Under the pieces are notes generated by a model. It was not told where the DNA came from, ran no database searches, and was given only the letters and a program-made list of their open reading frames with translations. Position numbers and translations under genes: made by a program. A DNA stretch of 64,000 nucleotides, taken from contig NC_063156.1 of NCBI RefSeq assembly GCF_020921035.1, positions 5,084,001 through 5,148,000 of the forward strand, in the 5' to 3' direction. Source of the DNA: Rhodamnia argentea. Taxonomy: Eukaryota; Streptophyta; Magnoliopsida; Myrtales; Myrtaceae. Shown piece by piece: positions 12,426 through 22,871 of this stretch. Position 1 is the first letter of the stretch. Every line of letters begins with the position of its first letter.

Positions 12426-14048
12426 ACATTGCAGATGTTCGCTGTTGAACTCGCAAGAAAGGTGAGTGTCTGACCGAAAAAAAAATCGCAAAAAGATGAC
12501 AATTCCTTTTATAATTTTCTATTTATTTTATAAAAGCGCAGGCATGCTTTTTTGAATATTAGAACTAATTGTTTCTTTTTTTCAGAAATATATGTGCAGT
12601 CAATTATTTTCACTTTTTTAGTTAAGTAAAAGAGAATCGTTCTTTTGGTAGATAGGTATCCTGTTTTTGATTTGTTTTTCTTCCCAAACAACCTCTTAAT
12701 TCGTTATTACTTCTTCTCGACTTGCTATTAGATTTTACTCGACCGATCGGTGTGCACATTTTTTTTTACTATCTTGGTCATAACCGTAAAAATTTGGGGT
12801 TCTTGACAATCCAAAAGAATTTAGAGTTTTGACATCGGAGAAGGCACAGTCGTATTTTCTCTTCTTCTTGTGTGTGTGTGTGTGTAGGCTCTAGTTAAAA
12901 TTCAACGTGTACAAAAAACCACAAGACATAAACTCTTGAAATCCTCCGACCAAAAACAAAAAAAAAGTCTTGAAATCCAATCAACTGTCTCTAGAACCCG
13001 ATCCTTGGAGGGATAGAGCCACTTGAGTAAAGTCTTAGACCTCTTGTGGTCAAACTAATGTCAAGCTCACTCACGTTTCTTTTCTCCTTTGACGATAGCA
13101 AAACAGCCGTCTACGTTTGTAATCCATTGGCAATTTGCATGACCCCCCGCAGAGAGTCGTAGCTATCATGCATCTTTCATTAATACTTGTGCGGATAAGA
13201 AGAAGACGACGACGATAATGCATATGATTAAGCTCATTCTTGCACGCCTCAGAAAAGAGGAAATGGAAGTAACTTGTGAACACTATACAATGCCCCCAAA
13301 TCTCTAATTGACTAGTACTATGAAAGGGACCTACCATTTACAGCTCATTGCTCTAATCTATCCACCACTCGAATTTCCAAACTTTGGGTGACCAATTACC
13401 CCATAAAGGAAAAAAGAAAAAGACTGAGTAGATATGTAGTGCAACCACCGCTTGCTTTCGACGTCTCAGATCATAAACGGCGTTGGCGAGAAAGCTGGCA
13501 TGAACATCGATAATGGGTTCGGCCTGCAAAAGACGAGCACTTCTCGTTAGCAAATAATCCAAAGTCGTTCAAACTTATCCAGTGACATACGCCCAATTCG
13601 AAAAGGACCAAAGAAAATTCTGGCGAACTCATAGTGTCCAATAAGTCATGACCCATTCCGATCATCGCTACTTGTAACATGTCCCCCTCTTCAAGATCCA
13701 AAATGTTATGACACTAAACATAGGGATCGAATCATCTTCCAATGCTCCGATTTATTAATAAGAAGAAAGTTATGATGCAATTTTACGTTAAAAAAATTTT
13801 TTTGGTCGAAGCAAATTTATGTAATTTGGGAGTAATATTTAGTACATTAAGATAAGATTGTCTTAGTAAATAAACATCTTAATTTCTACGATGTGATATT
13901 TAGGTACGTTACTAAAACAGAGCAAAGCAATCCTTATCTTTCTAAACCCCGAAAAAACAGGGCAGAAAAACGGAGGAGACCGACCCAAGGGGAACGCCTA
14001 TCCGAAACGAAACCGGAACAGACAAAGGACAAAGCCACGAGAAAACCG
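12426..14048. other. Intergenic, AT-rich; (GT)n at 12870-12885
   Basis: It contains a short GT repeat and long T and A tracts. A minus-strand stretch at 13430-13701 has an open frame followed by an acceptor-like TTTTGCAG, but no recognisable product, so no gene is called. The right end is the 3' region of the small minus-strand gene. Confidence 0.4.
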
Positions 14049-14402
14049 TTACCGGTAGTCTTCCCTGTCGCTAAAACTCTGAGCTCTCTTCGCGGCGGAT
14101 CTGCGTTTCGGGGGCGACGGCCTCTTCGCGGAGTTCGCGCCGCGCTCTCTGCTCTTCGCTTCCGCCGCCCGGACGGCGACGTTGTGGTCCTCCGAGATGG
14201 CCGAGAGCGCCGGACGCCAGTGCCCTCCCGGGTCGGCCCTCGTCCTCCCGCCGGACGACCTGCGCCTCCGTCCGGCGAGACCGACCCCGCCGCCGCCGTC
14301 CGAGAGAGGGGCGTGCGCTTCCTCCTGCCGCATCGAGGTTGGAACGGCGTCGGCGTCGGCACCGGAGCGGTAACACGAGCGTAGGTCCGAGAAGAACTTC
14401 AT
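14049..14402 (-). CDS. Small plant-specific basic/Ser-rich protein (hypothetical)
   Basis: Single-exon frame of 117 codons, starting MKFFSDLRSCYR and ending SFSDREDYR. The middle is Gly/Arg-rich, then comes GGHWRPALSAISEDH near residues 80-95 and a basic Ser/Arg tail. The combination MKFFS at the start, a WRPALSAISE block and a terminal SDDY-like motif recalls a family of short uncharacterised plant proteins; this is from memory and not certain. No signal peptide or membrane segment is visible. Support for a real gene: a consensus TATAAATA on the minus strand about 150 nt upstream (14555-14562), a marked GC rise confined to the frame, and a pyrimidine/GA-rich leader. Several other frames are open across the same GC-rich DNA, so the choice of frame rests on the TATA box and the remembered motifs. 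Confidence 0.6.
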   Translation of the reverse strand: MKFFSDLRSCYRSGADADAVPTSMRQEEAHAPLSDGGGGVGLAGRRRRSSGGRTRADPGGHWRPALSAISEDHNVAVRAAEAKSRERGANSAKRPSPPKRRSAAKRAQSFSDREDYR

Positions 14403-14554
14403 TAGGGATTCTTGAGGGGAGTCGACGATCGGATTCGAGTGCCTCGGAGTTGGATTTGAAGGATTTGTTTCTTCGGGGAGAGAGAGAGACAGAGACTATA
14501 TGTGATTTTTTTTTTTATGTGATTCAAGACTGAAGAGACGGGTGGGGTCGTCGC

Positions 14555-14562
14555 TATTTATA
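14555..14562 (-). promoter_or_regulatory. TATA box of the small minus-strand gene
   Basis: TATAAATA on the minus strand, followed by a GA/CT-rich leader and the start codon at 14402. A GACGTGGC element (G-box/ABRE-like core ACGTGG) lies about 40 nt further upstream near 14596. Confidence 0.6.
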
Positions 14563-14775
14563 GAGAGAGATCGTTCACGGGGATGCAATCTTTGCTGACG
14601 TGGCTTCGTTTCCAAGTTACAATTAGGCTTTGAGAATTTGCTGTGCTTTTGTCCTTATCCCGAGTGCAAACCTCCGATTTCCTGTTTAAGTCGTTGACCC
14701 ACGAACAAACCAATTTTTACGGTAATCACATGTTTTTCCTTGCCCAAACTCCACGTCATACATTGTAAAAATTTA

Positions 14776-14973
14776 GGAGAACTGCTACCATGACGATCCG
14801 ACAGTACTATCGGTTATTTCTTACTATAGATCTACACACCATTACCACGTATTTTACATAAAACACTCATTAATTGAAAAATCGCGTGTTTTGCGTAAAA
14901 TACTCATTAATTAAAAAATCGTGGGATCAGAAATAACTGGCAGCACTGTCAGAGTGTCGAGGAAGCATTTCCC
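14776..14973. mobile_element. Short MITE, 8-bp target duplication, family member also at 46.6 kb
   Basis: A 198-bp element starts GGAGAACTGC and ends GCATTTCCC, flanked by perfect AAAATTTA repeats (14768-14775 and 14974-14981). The left half ('cagtactatcggttatttct') pairs with the right half ('agaaataactggcagcactg'), so it folds on itself. The centre holds a doubled 'actcattaatt.aaaaatcg' unit. A relative lies at 46639-46787. The 8-bp duplication suggests hAT, though the A/T-rich target makes the exact length uncertain. Confidence 0.75.
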
Positions 14974-15480
14974 AAAATTTAAATATTTTAAAATAGGAAA
15001 TGCGAAGAATTGTAGAAATTTTATTTCTTGTTTTCTTATGGAGTAGTGGTAAAAAAAAAAAAAAAACAAAGCTAGTGGCGATTCTTCCCTTTTGTATTAG
15101 TAGATATGTTTGAAAAAATGTACCTGCAAGATTAGCGAAGGCATTTTAATTATTAAATATTCAAGTAATCCATATGGAAAGATATCATTAGTGATGAAGA
15201 TACTGTCCAGAGAAATTGTACGCGGGGAAAGATAAAACAATCTTAAAATTCGATTTTCACTTGGGAGTGTTATTGCAAGACAGGAAAGATTCCAATTTTA
15301 ATGTTGAAACATCGCGCCCTTGCTCGCGGGGGTAATACATCCCGTGGTGGCGAAAATCACGATCAACTAAATCAAGGTCTTTACCGAAAAAGAAGATCAA
15401 AAAAAGAAGGCAAAGGGACTAAATGGTAATTAAATTAGCAGGTTTCTCATGATTTAAGGGACAATGATGGCTTTTCTACT
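14974..15480. other. Intergenic, nothing recognised
   Basis: AT-rich, with an A16-like run near 15050. No feature can be supported. Confidence 0.4.
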
Positions 15481-15741
15481 TAGGGGTGCGCAGGATCGAC
15501 TAACCAAATCGAAAACAACCCAGATAAGACTGAACCGGCCGATTGGGTCCAATATTCGGGGGTGCCATTCGGTTCCCGATTCCACACAATTAGAACCAGT
15601 GATTTTTCCAGTTCCAACAGCCTGGATCGGACCAATTATTTTTTTATTTATTTATTTTATTTCCTAAATGTAAATTTAATAATTCACCGATTCCATTAAA
15701 TCGCTCAGGAAACGGATCGGACCAGGAATTGATGACCTCTA
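15481..15741. mobile_element. hAT-type MITE, 261 bp
   Basis: It starts TAGGGGTGCGCA and ends with the reverse complement of TAGAGGTCATCA. The flanking 8-bp repeats TTTCTACT (15473-15480) and TTTCTAGT (15742-15749) differ at one base. The interior has inverted GGATCGGACCA-type blocks. TAG ends and an 8-bp duplication place it in hAT. It is a different subfamily from the element at 7678, older by its diverged ends. Confidence 0.85.
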
Positions 15742-16850
15742 TTTCTAGTTTTTTCTTTTAAAAATAATCCTCTTTCTTCTCCAGCTATCCGCTAAAGCCC
15801 ATTGAAATATACACTTGAAGATGGACTACGAAAATCCGTGGACTCTAATATTGACCAGAATTTGACAATCTCCGGTTCTCGAAATGCAAACTTTGCATTT
15901 CTCAAACTCTCTCGATCAATCTACCATGACAAGTCCTTCTAAGTTTTATGACCAGTCGTTGTCAAGATGTCGACACAACTTAGAATGGAAGAGAAAATTA
16001 TCCAACAGATCCCTAATCTAATACACGGACGTCAATCTAATCTTGCATTTGCCAATTTGCCAATATAATCATACACGTTTACTCGGAATTCCGACACAGA
16101 CCTTTCAGCAAATTACTTCCGAAAATCGCCGACGTGGCACGTTGACGCCGACAGCTTGTGGATTACTACGTCGGCAGTTTCCTACGGCGGTTGGCCGGAA
16201 TTACCGCATTGGAATTCCGCGCGGAGGTTCAAGGCTACACTGGCAACATGGAAGAGTTTAGGATTGAATTGGAATTCGTACACTAACTCCAGGACCAATT
16301 GGGCGATTTATATAGCAATCTACGGAAGTTTATGTTATTTAGTCGATAAAGTCAAATTATAGCTTTGGCCAATGCAAGGATCACACATAAGTCTACTAAT
16401 GGCCTAAGAGGTTTAGTCATAGCCATTTATCTTAATCCTCAAAAATGCCTTGATGACTAATGAGACTAGAATAAAGAGTTGGTACATAGTTTGGTCCCTT
16501 CATGTTCCATGTGCTAGATTAATAAAAGGGGATGTCAACCGTCCAAACCAAGCAAGCAGAATAAATATTGGCTAAAGAAAGTTAGATGAAACCGAACGCT
16601 TTAAAAAAGAAAAGAAAATACAACTAAGCAGGCAATTTCTTGTGTAGAGTCAACTGCTTGAGTGAAAGCATCGCCAACTGATGACGCAGCGGATTGCTGC
16701 CCGTCCGCACGTTTTTGACAAAGCCGGTCTTTTCGAACGCACTCGGACTTACATCTCGAGAAATCCGATAGTTTCTGCGTCCCTAATAATTGAGTCGTTA
16801 CCGGAGCCAACGCGCCCTCGAGGAAATCATTTTCGCTTGGACTCCGATTA
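15742..16850. other. Intergenic, nothing recognised
   Basis: No gene is seen. A GC-richer block at 16120-16260 contains 'cgccgacgtggcacgttgacgcc', like the inner arm motif of the foldback family, so it may be a remnant of one. Confidence 0.4.
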
Positions 16851-16851
16851 G

Positions 16852-17297
16852 AGGAAAATTACTAAGGAAGTCCTAAATTTATTTTAATTGTGTCAATTTG
16901 ACCACGATTTTTTTTTTTTTTTTTTTATCAATTCAGTCCTAAAATTTTTGCGTTTGTGTCACTTTAATCCTTTTAACTAACTTTGGCCGATCGGCGGCGA
17001 TGTGACAACTTTTTAATAATCATTTATTTTTTTCATTTTTTTTTATTTTGCTTCGTTTTTCTTTTCTTTCTTTTTATTTCTTCTCCTTCTTCCGCCAACC
17101 GGCTAAAGAAAGAAGGAGAAGAAAAAAAAATATTAATATCATTATTAAAAATTATTACGTTACCATCGATCGATCACGATGGTAGAAAGGATTGAATTGG
17201 TATAAACATAAAAAAATTTAGGACTCGGTTGGCAAAAAAAAAAACATTTAGGACCGAATTGATACAATTGCAATAGATTTAAGATTTTTTTGGAAAA
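16852..17297. mobile_element. Foldback (MULE-like) element, ~450 bp
   Basis: The left arm reads 'aaatttattttaattgtgtcaatt' and on. It pairs with the right arm 'gaattgatacaattgcaatagattt' near 17254-17280. The arms carry T- and A-runs at matching places. The centre is a palindromic pyrimidine/purine block (TTCTTCTCCTTCTTCC ... GAAGGAGAAGAA) at 17080-17125. There is no coding sequence. The ends are approximate. Confidence 0.65.
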
Positions 17298-17319
17298 TTT
17301 CCCTTCGGATTTGTGAATC

Positions 17320-17610
17320 GCGTGTTTTCGAAAAAAATTACCCAATCGATCCCGAATCCGTTGTACCGGGATGCCAATTCGGTCATGAAATTTTCGATTT
17401 TGCCACCTTGATCATAAACCATCGCATGAAATTTCAATGTAGCCATTCCGACCAAGTATAAGTCGGCCGGCGGTGATTGGACAGTCAAGTTGGCCTTTTT
17501 TGAAGGGTTGCATTGGAATCTCGCAGGGAGGATTTGAGACTGAATCGCCAAAATCGAAAAGTTTAAGATCGAATTAGCATGTATACAATAAATTGAGGAC
17601 GGATTGTCTA
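17320..17610. repeat. Second foldback, adjoining the first
   Basis: 'ccaattcggtcatgaaattttcgattttgcca' on the left (17373-17404) matches the reverse complement of 'ccaaaatcgaaaagtttaagatcgaattagc' near 17548-17578. It is a related but separate inverted repeat with a short CGGCCGGCGG centre. Confidence 0.6.
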
Positions 17611-18446
17611 GTTACGTCTTGCACACCACCTCTCACCCACTGCCCCGAACCGTCGGTCGTCGCCAATCCCTTAAACTTCTCAATTACCACACGTTCTTGG
17701 GTCCAATGCAACCAACGACGACAATTTAAGACTATCTAAGATCTTTTACAAGACGCACCAAAAAAAAAAAAAAAGTGCTAGGGAGTGCAATGACCCACCG
17801 AGGGGGGAAGTGCGGATGCCTCTCCACCACAAAACGTTGCCCTCGGAATCATGCCTCGCACCCCTCTGGTCTCTCTGCCCATGAATCACCACTGGGCACC
17901 CTCCAATGGCTTGTCTCCTTTTGCTCTGCTTTGTGTGGCTCCTATCTTTGTCGAGATAAATTCTTGCTCGACATCGATGTCGCGAGGAACGGTATCTTCT
18001 CCCCATCCGAATCTCCGACGTGGGCAAGACGGCGGTTGTCGTGGCGGTCCGATTTCTTTTCTTCTTTCCTCTTTTTTTTTTTGTCTTTCGAGAAAAGGGT
18101 CGAGAAATCGTGGAGATTGATGTGGTTCTTGTTGGAGGATGGACGAGGGTACGAGACAACTCCATTGTCTGGTCACTCTCGAGGGACGTACTGTTGGGCC
18201 ACGAGGCTTTAATAGGAAGCATAAGGGCCAGCGCATGATCCTTACAAATGAAGCCACAAAGATCTACAATTTTTTTTTTTTTTTTGAGGTCAGAACAAAG
18301 ATGTACATTTGCTTGGTCTCTTTAGTGGGAAAAGGAAGGCTATTATCTCCTCTGATTCTGGCCGATATTTCTTTAAGCTTGTACTAATGTGGATTATCGA
18401 AGATTTACTATATCAAAATGATGAAAGAGGGATGTCTTTGATTTTG
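17611..18446. other. Intergenic, GC-variable, nothing recognised
   Basis: The block 17780-18240 is open in several frames on both strands. I recognise no protein and no frame is preferred, so no gene is called. Confidence 0.4.
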
Positions 18447-18988
18447 AACGGAAATTACCAAAAAATTCATAAACCTGTTGCAATCGTGTTAATTCAGTCA
18501 TAATTCTTCTTCTTTTTTTTACCAATTCAGCCCTAAATATTTTGCATTTGTGTCAATTTAATCACTTCACCAAATTTTGGCCGGAATTATTGTCGTGGAG
18601 CCACCAGCAGGGACAGCTCTGACATAGAAAATTTTTAATAATATATTTTCTATAATTCTTTTTATTTTCTTAGGTTCTTTATTTTCTCTAAACTAGGGCT
18701 GGCGAGGCGGTGTCGTGGTCTACGCCTAGCTAGATTTAGTGAGGGTATCACGACCCTTGCTAGATTTGGGCACGGGCGTGTGAGTGAGGGGCCACACACC
18801 CTCGTCCTTGCTTGCCCTAAGTTTAGATTAAAAATAAGTAAATGAAAAATGAAAAATAAAATAAAAAATAATTATTATTAAAAATTATCCACGTAAGTGT
18901 CGACCATGCCACATTAGCTATTTTGAGCAAAATTAGCTAGATGGATTGAATTGGCCCAAGGTTTAGGACTTTTTTTGATAACCTTTCC
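18447..18988. mobile_element. Mutator-like foldback element with perfect 9-bp target duplication
   Basis: A 542-bp element is flanked by TTGATTTTG at 18438-18446 and again at 18989-18997. The left arm holds 'cctaaatattttgcatttgtgtcaattt' and 'aaattttggccgg'; the right arm holds the inverted 'gccacattagc' and 'caaaattagctagatggattgaattggc'. The right arm is shorter than the left. The centre (18675-18830) is GC-rich, with the 'gctggcgaggcggtgtcgtgg' flavour common to this family. The 9-bp duplication and long arms are diagnostic of the Mutator superfamily. No transposase is seen. Confidence 0.85.
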
Positions 18989-19058
18989 TTGATTTTGCAA
19001 TGGACTCATGCGACATTCATTTATCTTAAAGATACATGATGGGCGAGGTCCGCGAGGA

Positions 19059-19622
19059 TAATAACAAAAAAGTCATAAAGCCTGTTGTCGGATACCAATT
19101 CAATTATAAAATTTTTATTTTGGCCAATTTAGTGCTAAACCTTTTGACAATTTATCAATATAATCATTCCGATTAATTTTGGCGTAAAAACGCTAACATG
19201 GATGCCGGCTGTCCTATATGACATAGTTGGCTCTAACGTGCACAATTCTTTCAATTATCTAAAAAAATTCTGAATTTTTTTTCTTATTTTTCTCCGCCGG
19301 TCCTCGACCTCCTCACACCGACACACAGGTGAGGACCGGGATGCCCTTGCAGGGCTCGAGTGTCGCTGGGGGACTTTTGCAATGGGCTATGCCACCCAAA
19401 GCAAGCCGGAACAAAGGCCAAATGTTAGCATGTAACTGGCCCTCACTAGGGTCGACTCTGATAAGTCACTTCACAGTAGAAAAGAGAAGAAAAGAAAAAA
19501 AAAATTATATAATTTTAGACAAGTAAAAAATGAAAAAATTATCCACGTCAACGCCCGGCCGTGCCACATAGGACACATCTACATTAGCGGTTTTTCGCCA
19601 AAATTAAATGAAAGGGCTAAAT
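19059..19622. mobile_element. Foldback (MULE-like) element, same family
   Basis: The left arm (19059-19270) contains 'ccgattaattttggcg' and 'aaacgctaacatggatgccggc'. The right arm (19525-19622) contains the inverted 'gtcaacgcccggccgtgccac' and 'gcggtttttcgccaaaatta'. The right arm seems truncated at about 19622. The centre is GC-rich. It lies only 60 bp from the previous element. Confidence 0.75.
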
Positions 19623-20820
19623 ACGATGTGGCTTTATGGTCTGACCACTGCTATATTTTTAAGCCTATCCCCCTATATAAAAGCTTTTCCCAAGATGGTG
19701 GGTTCCGTCAACCTTGAATCTTCAAATGCGTCTCGACCAAAAGCTTTCAATTTGCCACTTGGGAAAGTATAAAGAAAGAGTTAATTGCCAAAGTTGCGTG
19801 ACTTTTAAGGACAATCCCCTCGTCTAAGACGCTCTTATCTTATCCCATTCGGTTGACCCGTCATGTCCTCGGTCACTACTTCAATCGTGGCGAGCAGTGC
19901 AATGGCATGATCGACTTGAAAATCGGGGAAAATGACGAGTTAGCGTAGGCATGGGTAATTTATTTGGTACATAGTAATGCTTCCCGACCTTGAGAAAGTG
20001 ATTGATATGTTCATCATCGGGCCGATATAATGAGTGGTTGACACAAATGAAACTAAGCAAACCAATAATTCGCGAACAACCACGCCCACGGACTCGCCAT
20101 ATTGTTAAGCGTTAAGCAGGAATCTAATATAAGAAAAGCATCTTCTCTCGATGTGATTTCTGATAAGTCCTCAAAAAAGCGTCCTTCTCTAGAATAACGG
20201 AAGTATGCATACCGAAACCGTAGGGAAACCCTAATTGAAAGCGAAAACTGAAAATGATTGGAAAATTCATAAATGAAAGGAAAATAAGAATTTTTTTTTT
20301 ATACCTCAAACGTATGATAACCATGGGTTTTGAGACTTAAATCAACCTCAAGCGGGTTTTTTTTCCTGTTGGTAACAATATAGAACTCTAAACGAGCCGA
20401 ATCAGTATTACAAGCTCCCATCGAAGGTTCACATATCTCATGTTATAAACTATGGCTGTAATTACTAAAGAGCTATATTTAACCAACACAAACATTCATT
20501 AAGTCATGTCAAGTCTGATTAAACCATAATTAAGCAATGCTTACACTCTCTTGTCCGGATTGCTTAGTTGACAGAAAAGAAAGCACTACTGAGAAAATAA
20601 AAATAGAAATCAAACGACCAAATTTGGGTCTGGGCTTGTGAAGGACATCACTTTCTCCAGCCTGTCTAGAAGTCCACATTCTCTTTCCCCAGCACAAGAG
20701 CCCAGATTGATGGGCTCGTATTGAAAGCCCAACTCATCCAGAGGTAATAAGTTCATCATGTCGTCGTGTCATGCTGTTCGAATTCTGCTTGTGCAATAAA
20801 GCTAGGTCGAATTAAGATCG
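19623..20820. other. Intergenic, nothing recognised
   Basis: AT-rich. No coding or repeat signal that I can support. Confidence 0.4.
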
Positions 20821-20827
20821 CTAAACC

Positions 20828-21070
20828 ACAACGGTGGTTGGCCTAATGATAAAGAAGCCACCTATCTTCTTCGAGTCATAAGTTCGATCCATACCTCGGA
20901 GCAGCTCATGCTGTACTGCATAGTTACGATGTATTTTGTGTGGAGAGATTTTTTAATAAGTAGTATCTTGATTGGGATGGGCTCGACAACCTTGAACTTT
21001 CTAGTTATGGATGATGTGAAGTAGTTATAGCCTAAACCAAAAGTTACATAGCGAAGGCGGTACCCTTTAT
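20828..21070 (+). mobile_element. Possible tRNA-derived SINE
   Basis: TTGGCCTAATGATA (near 20839) resembles a Pol III box A, and AGTTCGATCC (20881-20890) is a near-consensus box B. Their spacing is close to that in tRNA genes. No cloverleaf forms, so this is not a tRNA gene. A SINE head is the simplest reading. The 3' end, poly-A tail and target duplication could not be fixed, and the 82-bp tandem repeats that follow may be its tail. Confidence 0.4.
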
Positions 21071-21077
21071 GATACTG

Positions 21078-21322
21078 TCAAGAGAGAGGGCTGCTATCCC
21101 GGTCGCCCAAATAGGCTTGGGCCGGGCACTCTAGTGCATGCGGATGTGCACATTTCCCATCAAGAGAGGGGGTTGCTATTCCGGTTGCCAAAATAAGCTT
21201 GGGCCGGGCCCTCTAGCGAGTGCGGATGTGCACATTTCCCGTCAAGAGAGGGGGTTGCTATTCCGGTTGCCAAAATAAGGTCAGGCCGGGTCCTCTAGCA
21301 CGTGCGGATGTGTACATTTCCC
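21078..21322. repeat. Three tandem copies of an 82-bp unit
   Basis: Units begin 'tcaagagag' at 21078, 21160 and 21242. Each ends 'cacatttccc' or 'tacatttccc' after a GC-rich core 'cttgggccggg' or 'gtcaggccggg'. Copies 2 and 3 are more alike than copy 1. Confidence 0.92.
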
Positions 21323-22331
21323 ACTTTTAACTAATTAATAAACCCATAAAGCAAAACATTTCGATCATGATACCGGATTAGAAGATGAAATCCGATTTCA
21401 TTTCAAAGTTTCAAAAAAGTAAGTCTTACTTTACCTCACACGATTGGTGTTATTCAAAAATCTCTCCCAGAGTCGATCCAAACGAACCAACCAACAACCC
21501 CATGCTGAATGTAATCTATTCAATTCAAGAAAAAAGTGCATAGGGTTGCAAGCATCCCAACTCCCCAGTACTGATTTGGACCCTTCATCGTCTCTTTCCC
21601 ATTTGCTCTGTCCACTAGAAACAAAGCACAAAGTACAGAAATGCCAAGTTCGAGCCATTTTGACCTGCTCCAATTTAACCAGGGCAACCACCATGGATCC
21701 TCTCACTGGAAGCTTGTTAAACCCATTTTTCCTTCCAATCGTACAATCCCTTGTCACATTCTCTGGATGTTCATTGGCCGACGAGACAAATTTACGTGGT
21801 CCTCTTCTCTCGTTTTGTTTAAGGTTGCCAGAAAATGAGTACCACTAGTGGGCTTAAAATAGTCCAAAAGCGGGGTGATGATCGAATTCCTGGTGAAGAT
21901 CACTATGCTCATCCTTCGTGACATCTTCAACTGGGTTGGCTTAGATACGTCGAGCGGGTCTCGAGGTGCTGTCATTTTCTCCCGATTCGAGGTGGTATAT
22001 TGATTAGCCAATGATTCCAATTTAGGGCATTCGAAACGACCTTTTCATTAGGAGCAGAAACAAATATTTGAAGAGTTCAATCATTGGGCGTCTCCCTTTG
22101 TTTTTCTTGTTTGTTTGTGAATTTTGTGATACTTGCCGTCGATTTGCCGTTGGACTCAGCCAAAAAAATGGTCATCTAATTGCAATCTTTTGCGCTTAAG
22201 GTACGAATGTGTATTTAATTAGCAAGAAAGAGAATAACAAAAACCATGGTAGTGGCTTAATCAGTGGCTAGTCATGGACAAGTATATACATCTTCTAGAC
22301 CTAATGAGGTTGGAAGGGTGATGGCCGGTCC
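21323..22331. other. Intergenic, no recognised gene
   Basis: Frames of about 110-135 codons are open on both strands at 21430-21850, but none has a motif that I recognise or a convincing start context. Confidence 0.4.
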
Positions 22332-22340
22332 GCTTTCGTC

Positions 22341-22871
22341 GTGAAAAGTATAAAAAAAAATTTAAAACATATTGCATTGATATCAATTTAGTTTTAAACT
22401 TCTTAATTAGACCGCTTTAGTCCTAAATCTTTTGCATCGATATTAATTGAGTCCATCCGGTTAATTTTGACGGGAAATCGCTGATATAGACATCTCGCGT
22501 CCTACAAGATGTAGCCGACGCCGACTTGTACATTTTTTAATATATGTTTTAAACAAAATATGTTCTAGTTTTTTTTTTTTTTTCACTTTGGCCGGCGAGG
22601 GTCGTAGCCCTCACCAGATCTATATGAGTGCCGCTTCGCCCGGGGTTGGCAAGGCGGCCATGGCCCTCGCGCCAAAGTGAAAAAAAAAAGAAAAAAAAGT
22701 TAAAAAAATATCCATGTCAATGCCGGCCATAGCACCCAAGACAACTGTCGCCCACATTATCAATTTCTCGCCAAAATTAATTGGATGGACTGAATTTATA
22801 TCAATGTAAAAGGTTTGGAACTAAATTGATACCAATGCAATAGGCTTAGAAATTTTTTAGTACTTTTGCCG
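22341..22871. mobile_element. Mutator-like foldback element, ~530 bp
   Basis: The left arm (22341-22560) and right arm (22690-22871) are inverted copies: 'aatcttttgcatcgatattaattgagtccatccgg' pairs with 'ggatggactgaatttatatcaatgtaaaaggtt'. The flanks GCTTTCGTC (22332-22340) and ACTTTCATC (22872-22880) agree at seven of nine bases, as expected of an old 9-bp target duplication. The GC-rich centre (22590-22680) has a palindromic GGCGAGGGTCGTAG... character. No coding sequence is seen. Confidence 0.78.

Noticed and set aside
13893-14384. Plus-strand protein of 163 codons across the GC-rich block
   Set aside because: It overlaps the minus-strand gene with a TATA box; composition is Arg/Pro-rich as expected of an antisense shadow, and the start lies in AT-rich DNA.
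17746-18257. Overlapping frames of 120-158 codons on both strands
   Set aside because: All frames are open through composition, none has a recognisable motif, and no promoter or splice context favours one.
20828-20900. A tRNA gene
   Set aside because: Box A- and B-like motifs are present but no acceptor or anticodon stem can be formed.
21431-21848. Frames of 108 and 134 codons on opposite strands
   Set aside because: No recognisable domain or family resemblance, so no gene is called.
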